Shown here piece after piece: positions 10,317 through 17,890 of a DNA stretch of 64,000 nt. Location of the stretch: assembly GCF_005116465.1 (NCBI RefSeq), contig NZ_SWBM01000001.1:1364001-1428000 (forward strand), given 5' to 3'. The notes below the pieces were generated by a model, which saw nothing but the letters and a program-made list of their open reading frames with translations, did not search any database and had not been told where the DNA came from. Each line of letters opens with the position of its first letter. The first letter of the stretch is position 1. The position numbers were made by a program, and so were the translations under genes. Source of the stretch: Robertmurraya kyonggiensis. GTDB lineage: Bacteria > Bacillota > Bacilli > Bacillales > Cytobacillaceae.

Positions 10317-10574
10317 TTAATCTTCTTCGGTATTTTTTGAAGTAATAGTTACTTCAACTTCTATTTCTAGTATCTTTTTAACAGTAGTTTAAATTAAAGT
10401 AAAATAATTTTTCCGGACCCAATCTGAAGCAAATTCATTTGCTGCATAAATGACTAAGCTGTTATTTTCTTTTATTTCTAGGCTTGTGTTTTTAAACCAA
10501 GTATTATACGCTTTGGGGCTAATCTCTGACTTCACACTTTCTAGTATTTCATACCATAGTTTGTTATTTTCCAC
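10317..10574 (-). pseudogene. Stand-alone DnaA N-terminal domain (domain I) gene with in-frame stop
   Basis: A GTG at 10574 with AGGGGG seven bases upstream opens a frame whose product (LWYEILESVKSEISPKAYNTWF.., AANEFASDWVRKNYFTLI) matches DnaA domain I, the part that binds DnaB/DnaD and regulators. No AAA or DNA-binding domain follows. A TAA at 10391-10389 stops it after 61 residues, yet the same frame continues with 23 more codons that fit the last strand and helix of domain I, and ends at 10317. The whole 85-residue span equals the full domain. So this is an originally stand-alone DnaA-N protein truncated by a nonsense change, or a functional 61-residue form. Confidence 0.65.
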
Positions 10575-10697
10575 GGAAAATCCCCCTAAAATTACAAATA
10601 TCCACATTACTAATCTCTTCTTCAATTATCTTCGTTACTTGAATGTAATCCCCGACAATCAGTATATAATGTGGTAAATAAGACTATCTGATTCTTG

Positions 10698-10786
10698 AAA
10701 AAAAGGGTGGCATCTTTCGGATTACCTGAAAAATCTATCGATAGGGTTCACGTAGTTTATCGGTGAAATGAAACGCTCACCCTTTT
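10698..10786 (-). promoter_or_regulatory. Putative attenuator hairpin upstream of the DnaA-N gene
   Basis: On the minus strand AAAAGGGTG (5' arm) pairs with CACCCTTTT (3' arm), enclosing about 68 bases with an inner TTCAC/GTGAA hairpin. The 3' arm runs into seven U residues. The 5' arm contains the last codons and stop of a 14-codon leader frame, so a translating ribosome would mask it. Confidence 0.45.
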
Positions 10787-10821
10787 AATATAACCCCATT
10801 AAGTCTCGTTGTTATTTTCAT
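10777..10821 (-). CDS. Putative 14-residue leader peptide
   Basis: AAAAGGAGGGG, a very strong ribosome site, lies seven bases before ATG; the peptide is MKITTRLNGVILKG. Its stop lies in the 5' arm of the attenuator-like hairpin. No homologue was recognised. Confidence 0.4.
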   Translation of the reverse strand: MKITTRLNGVILKG

Positions 10822-10851
10822 TGAACAACCCCTCCTTTTCCGTTAAAACAG

Positions 10852-10857
10852 ATTATA
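10852..10857 (-). promoter_or_regulatory. Extended -10 promoter element for the leader transcript
   Basis: TATAAT preceded by TGG (TGN extended -10) on the minus strand, about 30 bases before the leader ATG; no good -35. Confidence 0.45.
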
Positions 10858-11221
10858 CCATTTTTCATCCAAATAAAATTATTTTTTCAAAAAGTTCCTT
10901 TAATTTAGTCAATTATCACTCTTCAACTAATGAGCCCTTACAATAAGCAGAAGCTATTCTCCTTTTTGAAGAATAGCAAGTTAGTTTTGGAGGAAATATT
11001 CGCAATCCTTATATACCTTAACAAAATCCATTAAGGATATATCAAAAAAACGCCTTATTCCTTAAGAATAGCTACCTTTTCCTAAAATTAGCTAGAAAAA
11101 AGTTGGTATTAATTTAAGCTGATTTTTATACATATTAAAATACGGGATTGAACTGAATAAAGGAATAGAATGGGTTTTATAGAATTAAATATAGATAGAA
11201 AAGAGAAAAGGAGAATATTAA
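10858..11221. other. Gene-free AT-rich interval with small inverted repeats
   Basis: No supported gene. It holds a GCTATTCT/AGAATAGC hairpin (10953-10977) and an imperfect dyad around TATACCTTAA/TTAAGGATATA (about 11012-11042). The ribosome site AAAGGAG for the following gene lies at the right end. Confidence 0.4.
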
Positions 11222-12178
11222 GTGCGTGATCAAATCATCCCAGCATTAATTGCTTTTGTAGTTGTGGCAATTTTATCTCCACTATTAATTGCTCTATTAA
11301 GAAAACTTAAGCTCCTTCAGCCGATAAGAAAAGAACTTCCTTCCGGTCATCAGTTAAAAAAAGGAACTCCGTTAATGTTTGGAATTATCCTTTTTGTAGG
11401 AATTTTAATATCCATTCTTTGTTCACCTACACCATTCATGTACTTCTTGTCTATTACATACATTCTTTTTAGTTTTGTTGGGTTTTTAGATGATTTTTGG
11501 AAAGCTTCTCGTCAAGATCCATTAGGTGTATCGGGTAAGACCAAACTTATTTTTCAATTTATTTTTACTGGTGGCTTACTTTATTACGCAATCAACGAAA
11601 TGGGCGTGGACACCAGCATTAATATTTATAAAAATATTTCCTTTGACCTTCCAACGGTGTTATATTTCATTGTCATCACCTTATTTGTCGTAGGTTCTGC
11701 AAATGCCATAAATTTCACAGATGGTTTAGACGGACTTTTAGGAGTTGTTGCAATCCCTACCTACTTTTTCTTTTTTATGATTTCAGATAGAACAGAGGTC
11801 CAACTTTTTTGTCTAATTATGATTGGCTGTTTACTCGGCTTTCTCATTTATAATATATATCCTGCCAAAGCTTTTATGGGGGATACGGGTTCATTAGCTA
11901 TCGGGGGATCGCTTTCATTTCTTGCTGTTATTGAGAATGTGGAAATTTTAATTCCCATTTTGTTCTTTATCTATTTTGCTGAAGAACTATCGGTTATATT
12001 ACAAGTTCTGTCATTTAAACTGACTCATAAGCGTATTTTCAGAATGACACCTATTCATTTTCACTTTGGCATAAAGTATGGGTGGTCCGAGACAACAATT
12101 GTTACGGTATTTGGATTCATTTCTTGGATTTGTGCTTTTATCTGTTTAGCTTATTGGCGGTTTCTTCTATATCCATAA
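11222..12178 (+). CDS. MraY-like polyprenyl-phosphate phospho-sugar transferase (paralog, copy 1)
   Basis: Integral membrane protein of 318 residues with about ten hydrophobic segments. It has MraY family landmarks: FVGFLDDFWK (the DD pair), NAINFTDGLDGLLG, MGDTGSLAIGG and a C-terminal MTPIHFHFG. In true MraY this last motif is HHH; here the middle His is Phe, and the following Glu is Gly. The GTG start has AAAGGAG eight bases upstream. The gene lies outside any cell-division cluster, so it is probably a paralog transferring a phospho-sugar to undecaprenyl phosphate for another polymer. It is about 85 percent identical by eye to a second copy at 54.4 kb. Confidence 0.8.
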   Translation: MRDQIIPALIAFVVVAILSPLLIALLRKLKLLQPIRKELPSGHQLKKGTPLMFGIILFVGILISILCSPTPFMYFLSITYILFSFVGFLDDFWKASRQDPLGVSGKTKLIFQFIFTGGLLYYAINEMGVDTSINIYKNISFDLPTVLYFIVITLFVVGSANAINFTDGLDGLLGVVAIPTYFFFFMISDRTEVQLFCLIMIGCLLGFLIYNIYPAKAFMGDTGSLAIGGSLSFLAVIENVEILIPILFFIYFAEELSVILQVLSFKLTHKRIFRMTPIHFHFGIKYGWSETTIVTVFGFISWICAFICLAYWRFLLYP

Positions 12179-12326
12179 ATAAAGTGATAATCATACCAAT
12201 GAATATTAGAGGTAACCAGGCAATACATAATGCTGAAACAAAATACCAACGTCGAAGATCTGCCACCACATAAATGGAAGTACTTATCAATACTCCGACA
12301 AGCAAATAAAGAGAGAGAATATCCAC
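12138..12326 (-). CDS. Small two-TM membrane protein convergent with and overlapping MraY-like copy 1
   Basis: About 62 residues, two hydrophobic segments (SLYLLVGVLISTSIYVV and VSALCIAWLPLIFIGMIITLFM) and a conserved tail DIEETANKLNR. The same small gene, in the same convergent overlap, exists beside the second MraY-like copy, which supports it as real. The GTG start at 12326 aligns with the ATG of the other copy; AAAAGGAG lies 13 bases upstream in a conserved leader. Its 3' end overlaps the transferase 3' end by 41 bases. Function unknown; perhaps a partner or modulator of the transferase. Confidence 0.6.
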   Translation of the reverse strand: MDILSLYLLVGVLISTSIYVVADLRRWYFVSALCIAWLPLIFIGMIITLFMDIEETANKLNR

Positions 12327-12413
12327 TTTGGTCGTCGAACTCCTTTTTAATATCATATAAAGTTACACTCGTAAGGGTACTATATTTAAGCCAATTATGA
12401 ATATTTTAAATGT

Positions 12414-12444
12414 GAAAACGCTCTTCGACTTGAAGAGCGTTTTC
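12414..12444. terminator. Strong hairpin downstream of the MraY-like/small protein pair
   Basis: Perfect 13-bp stem GAAAACGCTCTTC/GAAGAGCGTTTTC with a 5-base loop. Position suits a shared structural terminator. A degenerate version lies at the matching place of the second cassette. Confidence 0.7.
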
Positions 12445-12536
12445 AGTAGGAACACCATTACATAGTAACCCCGTATTCAATTAATCTTTTGGTTCTTCAA
12501 GTTTAGAGAAGTTGCCAAAGTTCAAATTCACCCATA

Positions 12537-12668
12537 CTATACTCGCTTCGATAGTAATCGCAGCCAATAATCATTTTCCTTTTGGACCGTGAATGTAATA
12601 TTACGTGCTACACAAAGACGTTTATTTGGATTTCTTGGAGGACCTGTTTTTTTCTTCGTCTTCATCAT
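12537..12668 (-). CDS. Small basic protein, possible second SpoIIS antitoxin (SpoIISC-like)
   Basis: Frame of 43 residues downstream of the SpoIISB-like gene. It shares the motif PPRNPNKR with that protein (here KKKTGPPRNPNKRL..). B. subtilis spoIIS loci have a third small antitoxin gene after spoIISB, so a SpoIISC-like role is plausible by position and motif. The ribosome site (AAAGG, about 11 bases upstream) is weak, and a terminator-like hairpin separates it from spoIISB, so it may have its own promoter. A decayed duplicate is the alternative. Confidence 0.45.
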   Translation of the reverse strand: MMKTKKKTGPPRNPNKRLCVARNITFTVQKENDYWLRLLSKRV

Positions 12669-12730
12669 TATGTACACAACCTTTCACTATCTTGTTATAG
12701 CTTATGCGAACAATTGAAAAAATAACATAA

Positions 12731-12770
12731 AAAAAGAGAGGGTAATTTCGAATTACCTTCCCTTTCTCTT
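12731..12770 (-). terminator. Terminator after the SpoIISB-like gene
   Basis: GGTAATT/AATTACC stem, extended by AAGAGA/TCTCTT, then seven U residues on the minus strand. It starts at the stop codon. Confidence 0.75.
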
Positions 12771-12942
12771 ATTGCGCTCGTCTAATAGCATCCCTGTCAT
12801 TGGCTTTCATTCGTCCAATTGAACGATTCATATTAATAGTCGTTGGTCGTTTGTTTGGGTTTCTAGGAGGCACACTACCGTGTCGGGAAGTGCTCTTTGA
12901 TTGTTTTCTTCCTGCATCTTTTGATGACGTTTGAACTGGCAT
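12769..12942 (-). CDS. SpoIISB-like antitoxin
   Basis: Highly basic, hydrophilic protein of 57 residues, without hydrophobic core, as expected for the intrinsically disordered SpoIISB antitoxin. It carries PPRNPNKRP in the middle and a C-terminal NRSIGRMKANDRDAIRRAQ helix. It lies 47 bases downstream of the SpoIISA-type toxin on the same strand. ATG at 12942 has AGAGGAG ten bases upstream; a GTG nine bases earlier abuts the ribosome site. Recognition rests more on position, size and charge than on sequence identity. Confidence 0.6.
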   Translation of the reverse strand: MPVQTSSKDAGRKQSKSTSRHGSVPPRNPNKRPTTINMNRSIGRMKANDRDAIRRAQ

Positions 12943-12989
12943 TACTTCCACTCTCCTCTACTTTTTTCTTAATCTCATCATAACATATC

Positions 12990-13892
12990 CTATTCTTCAT
13001 TTCTATCTTCTATGTTATCTTCTTGCTCCTCATAGCCATCCCATTCATCATCAGACAAAAATTCATCCTCATTTGACAACAACCACATATCAAACGTATA
13101 TAACATGTTTAGCATGAGAGAAGCATCCGCTCCCGTTACTTCACTACCCTTCCGCGAACTAACAACGAAGAGCAGGTTATAATACTCACCGAAGTATGGG
13201 AATAACACAGAAGAACAATCTTTTTCAAGAATTTCGATATTTTCCCCTTCTAAAAGCGTCTTAATAACCTGATTTTTTCTCATTCCTACTTCTCTTAGAC
13301 CAAAATTATGGTCTTTGAGAATCTCCTCATATGCAGACACGATATTATTATGAAAGACTACTTCGTCAGCTGAAGACTCTACCAAATAGGAATAGACATC
13401 AAGTTGAAAAGAGGAAGTGAAATTCCTTAAATAAGAGAGAACGAATTCTTCATATTTTTCTGGAGTGAATTCAAATTCATCCAAGTGCCATTTTTGATCG
13501 CTTTTCGGCATTAGTTCGTTTACTTTAATAAGTTTTTCACTCAATTCAATAAACGTTCCGCGGTTTTTATTGATGCTTTCAACTAAACTCTCTTGCTTTA
13601 ACTCGTTTGAGAAGAATTTCGTAATATCTGGTGTCTGAAAAACAAATAAATCAATGATAACCACGCTAATGACAAGAGCAATCAAATACTCTAGCTTTGC
13701 TCCTACGTCCGGGAATACGTTGAATGCCCATAAGAAAAACGATGTAGCGACGACTACGCCATAATATATTTTCCGGATGGCTACACGATGCTTTAAATAA
13801 AACTCTCGACTCCATATGTACAATCCGATACTAAAGGCAATTCCTATCAATAGTACGGAAAATATTGTGATCATATACCAGCTTGCTTCCAA
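12990..13892 (-). CDS. spoIISA: SpoIISA family membrane toxin
   Basis: Protein of about 300 residues with three N-terminal transmembrane segments (about 5-25, 42-58 and 66-88) and a large cytoplasmic part. The segment IRKIYYGVVVATSFFLWAFN through LIALVISVVIIDLFVF aligns with B. subtilis SpoIISA (IRKTWY.., then VAVSFALIDAFIF). SpoIISA damages the membrane unless bound by SpoIISB, and acts during growth and sporulation. It is longer than the 248-residue B. subtilis protein and has an acidic tail. TTG at 13892 lies six bases after GGGGGG; an ATG at 13898 abuts that site. The downstream small basic genes are the likely antitoxins. Confidence 0.75.
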   Translation of the reverse strand: MEASWYMITIFSVLLIGIAFSIGLYIWSREFYLKHRVAIRKIYYGVVVATSFFLWAFNVFPDVGAKLEYLIALVISVVIIDLFVFQTPDITKFFSNELKQESLVESINKNRGTFIELSEKLIKVNELMPKSDQKWHLDEFEFTPEKYEEFVLSYLRNFTSSFQLDVYSYLVESSADEVVFHNNIVSAYEEILKDHNFGLREVGMRKNQVIKTLLEGENIEILEKDCSSVLFPYFGEYYNLLFVVSSRKGSEVTGADASLMLNMLYTFDMWLLSNEDEFLSDDEWDGYEEQEDNIEDRNEE

Positions 13893-14000
13893 CCTCATCC
13901 CCCCTCAGTCTATCATTATACTTTATTATCTCTATTTCTCGGTAACTAGATCTATAGGTAAATTGCATCAAAAAAGAGAAGTCATAGGACCTCTCCAATT

Positions 14001-15002
14001 TCACCCTTTTAACCACTCTGCAAAAAACTTCCGATACCCTTCCTTCATGACCGTACTCGAAAAAGCCTCAAACGCATAATCGCGATTCTCTTTTGAAGCT
14101 TTGATTGGGATAGCTGCAGCCATATTCACTAATTCAAACCAGTTCTTTTCATTCCCAGAGAATGAATGTCGTGAATTAATGTGGCCATAACAAGGATGTT
14201 CGGGCTTAACAATCATTTTCCCCATTGCCAGTGCTTCCGTTAACGGCATGGAAAACGTATCAAAGCTCGAGCTATTCCAATACACCTTGGCTGAATTCAT
14301 TAAGCTAAATATCTCATCCTGGCTTAATGCAAACTGGAGCTTCACATTGCTCGGAATATCATACTTTTTCGTACTTTCCCGATACCGCTCCCCACCGAAT
14401 ACCATGTACACCTCTTTATCGGGATTCTGCCGAGCATACTCAATAACCAGGTCTGGTCGTCTATTTACCTCATCTCGACCGATCCACAAAATCCGATTCT
14501 CTACTACAAGACTTGGATCATAATATTTACGAGATAATTCCTCATTAAATCCAATCGGAATGACGGTTACATCCCCTACACCAAAATTCCGAACTAGTTC
14601 CTTTCTTAAAAACTCCGTTTGAACGATTGCTTTATCAACGATTTGATAAAAAGGCTTCATCATCTCATAACCAGTTAAAGCTGGGTCAGGAAAGCTGTGT
14701 GGAAACAGCACACTATTTTTCAAAAACATTTTTAAATATGTAAAACCAGCAACGGTGTAAATGACATGTTCAATATTTTGTGAATAGATTTGATCCAACA
14801 CGATATCATAGTTCACTAGATCGGCTTTTTCAAATTCATACCCTGGAACCCAGTCATAGCCACTCACATGTCTTTCTGGTGAGATAAAAACAATTTCAAT
14901 TCCTAACTCCGTTCCAATTTGTTTTAGGCGTTCAGCGAAAATCCGTGGACCTTGTGCTTCAGCAAACTGGGTTTTTCTCATCACCAATCCAACCTTCGTC
15001 AT
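14001..15002 (-). CDS. Glycosyltransferase family 4 protein
   Basis: Protein of 333 residues, two Rossmann domains (GT-B). The C-terminal half has NRILWIGRDEVNRRPDLVIEYAR and FSMPLTEALAMGKMIVKPEHP, the EX7E-type sugar-nucleotide site of GT4 enzymes. The acceptor is unknown; a cell-envelope glycan is likely. ATG at 15002 has AAGGGG eight bases upstream; a GTG nine bases earlier abuts it. The gene stands alone, with a hairpin just upstream that ends the neighbouring transcript. Confidence 0.8.
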   Translation of the reverse strand: MTKVGLVMRKTQFAEAQGPRIFAERLKQIGTELGIEIVFISPERHVSGYDWVPGYEFEKADLVNYDIVLDQIYSQNIEHVIYTVAGFTYLKMFLKNSVLFPHSFPDPALTGYEMMKPFYQIVDKAIVQTEFLRKELVRNFGVGDVTVIPIGFNEELSRKYYDPSLVVENRILWIGRDEVNRRPDLVIEYARQNPDKEVYMVFGGERYRESTKKYDIPSNVKLQFALSQDEIFSLMNSAKVYWNSSSFDTFSMPLTEALAMGKMIVKPEHPCYGHINSRHSFSGNEKNWFELVNMAAAIPIKASKENRDYAFEAFSSTVMKEGYRKFFAEWLKG

Positions 15003-15026
15003 CTCTTTCACCCCTTAGAAATCACA

Positions 15027-15052
15027 AAACCTTCCGTATGCAGGGAAGGTTT
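15027..15052 (-). terminator. Terminator of the GH18/secreted-protein operon
   Basis: AAACCTTCC/GGAAGGTTT 9-bp stem with an 8-base loop, downstream of the 15095-17701 operon. Confidence 0.7.
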
Positions 15053-15094
15053 GTAATGTGTATATTCTAAGTATACATGTTGTCTAAATAGAAA

Positions 15095-15550
15095 TCATTC
15101 ATTCAGCACTTCTGCATTTTTAAAAAGGAACTCCATTGCTTGTTTTGTACTAGTTAAGACAAATACATCCAATTGCGATTGTGTAGAGGCTATCTTGGCA
15201 TCCAGCTCATACTCTTTCCACTCATCTGTCAATTGAATTTCTTCAGACTTCACTTCGTTCAAAAAGGTCCCTCTTGCATCCGTCTCTTCTATTTTTAGAT
15301 AAACGTTCCCTGTCCCTTTTAATGTAACTTTGTACTTTACAGTAGTAGAGGTAGGTGCACTCGGTGTATGGACAAATCCTTCTCCTTCTTTCTCCCCTTT
15401 CGTCTCTACCTTAAACTCCTGATTGGCCAATTCAGTGACAGTGGCACCTACACCAAAGAACTCAACTTTTTTTGTTTCTGCAGCTAATACAGAATGCCCG
15501 ATCAATAAAAAAATCAAACTTAAAACACTCATAAATTGCATTTTTCTCAT
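15095..15550 (-). CDS. Secreted protein of unknown function
   Basis: Protein of 151 residues with a Sec signal peptide (MRKMQFMSVLSLIFLLIGHSVLAA, cleavage probable after AxA-type VLAA). The mature part has many short strands (VKYKVTLKGTGNVYLKIEET, EWKEYELDAKI, QLDVFVLTS, MEFLFKNAEV), which looks like a carbohydrate-binding beta-sandwich. No family was recognised with certainty. GGAG lies eight bases before the ATG. It starts 15 bases after the GH18 hydrolase, so the two are surely cotranscribed and may act together on a cell-wall or chitin-like polymer. Confidence 0.7.
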   Translation of the reverse strand: MRKMQFMSVLSLIFLLIGHSVLAAETKKVEFFGVGATVTELANQEFKVETKGEKEGEGFVHTPSAPTSTTVKYKVTLKGTGNVYLKIEETDARGTFLNEVKSEEIQLTDEWKEYELDAKIASTQSQLDVFVLTSTKQAMEFLFKNAEVLNE

Positions 15551-15565
15551 ATTCTTCACTCCTTC

Positions 15566-17701
15566 TTATTTCACGACTGTGTATAATTTACTTAAGGTTG
15601 CTTGACCTGCTATCCCATCAGCTACTAATTTGTACTTTTTCTGAAAGGCAACCACAGCATTTTTCGTTGTCGTATCGTAAGTTCCATTAATTTTTCCTTT
15701 ATAGATTCCCGCTTTCTTCAGTTTGTTCTGCATATCAGTTACTGCAGTTCCTTTCGAACCTACTTTTAAAGTCGGATATTTCTTTACCGCTGCTACAGTT
15801 GTTTTTGCGGTAGCGGTAGTAGTCTTAACAGGCGTAATTACTGAATCAAGTTTTCCTAAAGTAGCTGGACCTGCTATTCCATCCGCTTTTAGTTTATATT
15901 TCTTTTGAAAGGCTATGACCGCATTTTTAGTAGTTGTATCATAAGTGCCATTAATTTTCCCTTTATAAATGCCGGCAGTTTTAAGTTTACTTTGCATGTC
16001 AGTAACAGCAGTTCCTTTAGTACCTGCTCTAAGGGTTGGATATTTTTTAACAGTCGTTACTGCCTTAGACGCCGGTGCCGGAGTTGGTGCTTTTATCACT
16101 GGCGCTGGTGTCGGCGCCTTGACCACTGGTGTTGTCTGCTTTGGTGTCGGCGCAACAGCTTCCTGTGCTGGGGCTGATATGGCACCAGGCGTACTGGCTG
16201 ACGGATTATTCACAACCGGTTGCTGTGTAACTGGAAGTGTAGAAACACCCACATTTAATTCTTGTCCAACATAGATCATATCTGAATTCAAATTATTTAA
16301 TTCTTTTAATTGCGTTACACTCAACTTGTGGTCAGTAGCAATTTTCCACAAAGAATCTCCAGTCTTTACTGTATAAGTTGAAGTCGTAGGTGATACAGTT
16401 CCAACCTGCTCTTTTGGTTGGGTAGGATTTGTTGGAGTCACCTGGATTTGGTCATCAGCCATCCATGTCTTATACGATTGCCAAATAGATGCATTTTCTT
16501 GGCCCAAACTCCAGCTTCCAGTTCCTTTAATATTGTACTTATGGATAAGTTCGAATTTTGCTTGTATGGAATTAGCATTTTCATACCAGATATGGTAAGT
16601 TCCCGCTGTTAAGGTTTTTCCAGCAATTGTAGTCGTTGGATCCCCAGGATCGATCGTAATCGTTGCTTTCGCATACTTCGTCTTTTCATCAAAGGTTACT
16701 GTGCCACCGTATTTCTTTAATAGCTCATCCACCCGTACATTAGAAATACCTGTACCACCGACAGCCTCACCTTCCTTCCAATACCGCCCGTAAAAAGGAA
16801 CCCCAAGAACAACTTTATCTGCTGGTACTCCTTGATTAAGGGTATATTGAATAGATCGTTCAACCCAACCGTAGCTTGCGACTGGACCTTCAGGACTGCC
16901 TTCATAGCTTTCATCATAAGCCATTACCATGAGGTAATTAGAGTACTTAGCTAATTCTTTATAATCATAAGAACCATGCCAGCCCTTTGTCCATCCGTTG
17001 GGATTAGCCGCAACAGCCACCGAAACTTCTTTCCCCTCAGGGATTTTTTCTCTAAGTAATCGAACTAAATCGGTGTAATTTTCCCGATCTACTTCCGTCA
17101 CGTTTTCAATATCTACTTGAACACCATCCAGATTATTCTTGATAATAAACTCAGCAATTTGGGTCGCTAATTGTTCGCGATTGGCAAGTGCTGAACGTCC
17201 AATTGTACGGTCCCAATGGTTACTTAAAAATGGAACTACCTTTATTCCTCTCTTATGCATTTCTGTAACAAAATTCGGATCGAATTGTGAAGTTACCTTT
17301 AGAGAACCATCAGCATTTATATCAAAGTAACTTGGGGAAACGAGACTCAAGTTTCCTTGAGTTTTATCCACTTGGGAGATATAAGATTGGGTATTGCCAA
17401 AATAGAGATATGACATATTAAAATCTACTTCATGCGCAGATGCTTGTTTCATTGGAAAGCTAGCAAGAAGCGTTGCACCTGCCACCACAACAATTGTCGC
17501 CACTCTTAATTTCGGCATATGCTTTTTAACAAATGAAATAGCGTTCTCTCGCATTTTTTGACTGCCATCTTTTTTAAAAAAGCCTATTTCTGATGCAAAT
17601 TCTGTGTCATACGTTCCACTTGGTTGCTCGATATAGAGGACAATTTTCGTTTCTCCATTGATTTCTAATAATTCAAATCGATCGAAATCCATCGAATTCA
17701 A
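15566..17701 (-). CDS. GH18 glycoside hydrolase with LysM and two peptidoglycan-binding domains
   Basis: Protein of 711 residues. Order: a 60-residue hydrophilic N-terminus, a membrane/signal segment (about 66-88, [16 protein letters not shown] then QASA), GH18 barrel (about 95-420) with catalytic DGVQVDIE, one LysM (443-484), a Pro/Ala/Thr linker, and two PG_binding_1 repeats (552-623 and 640-711). The catalytic Glu and the preceding Asp of the GH18 motif are kept; the first Asp of DxDxE is Gln. It probably cleaves N-acetylglucosamine linkages in peptidoglycan. TTG at 17701 has GAGGTG seven bases upstream; an internal ATG lacks a site. The internal signal segment is unusual. Confidence 0.85.
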   Translation of the reverse strand: MNSMDFDRFELLEINGETKIVLYIEQPSGTYDTEFASEIGFFKKDGSQKMRENAISFVKKHMPKLRVATIVVVAGATLLASFPMKQASAHEVDFNMSYLYFGNTQSYISQVDKTQGNLSLVSPSYFDINADGSLKVTSQFDPNFVTEMHKRGIKVVPFLSNHWDRTIGRSALANREQLATQIAEFIIKNNLDGVQVDIENVTEVDRENYTDLVRLLREKIPEGKEVSVAVAANPNGWTKGWHGSYDYKELAKYSNYLMVMAYDESYEGSPEGPVASYGWVERSIQYTLNQGVPADKVVLGVPFYGRYWKEGEAVGGTGISNVRVDELLKKYGGTVTFDEKTKYAKATITIDPGDPTTTIAGKTLTAGTYHIWYENANSIQAKFELIHKYNIKGTGSWSLGQENASIWQSYKTWMADDQIQVTPTNPTQPKEQVGTVSPTTSTYTVKTGDSLWKIATDHKLSVTQLKELNNLNSDMIYVGQELNVGVSTLPVTQQPVVNNPSASTPGAISAPAQEAVAPTPKQTTPVVKAPTPAPVIKAPTPAPASKAVTTVKKYPTLRAGTKGTAVTDMQSKLKTAGIYKGKINGTYDTTTKNAVIAFQKKYKLKADGIAGPATLGKLDSVITPVKTTTATAKTTVAAVKKYPTLKVGSKGTAVTDMQNKLKKAGIYKGKINGTYDTTTKNAVVAFQKKYKLVADGIAGQATLSKLYTVVK
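15569..16048 (-). repeat. Tandem PG-binding repeat units in the GH18 gene
   Basis: Two units of about 72 codons (15833-16048 and 15569-15784), nearly identical in protein sequence, separated by 16 codons of Ala/Thr/Val linker. They point to recent internal duplication. Confidence 0.85.
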
Positions 17702-17890
17702 TATCCATCACCTCATGGCTTTATTATTGCTTAACTGCATTACGGTTATTTATACGAAATGGATATAATCCAAAGAAAGTATTTTAGTAAATTTGCCTTG
17801 GTTATTATGAATACAAATATTACCTCCTCTTTTCGGCTCAAATCTCTGTTACAATTTTGAAGGTCGAAAAACTATGTTGGAGGAATAGCT

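Noticed and set aside
10700-10730. T-box-like AGGGTGGCA on the plus strand
   Set aside because: The rest of the T-box sequence (NACCGCG) and the specifier region are missing; the minus-strand attenuator explains the pairing better.
15723-16274. Long antisense frames opposite the GH18 linker and repeats
   Set aside because: They come from the repetitive Ala/Pro/Thr codons of the real gene on the other strand; no ribosome site.
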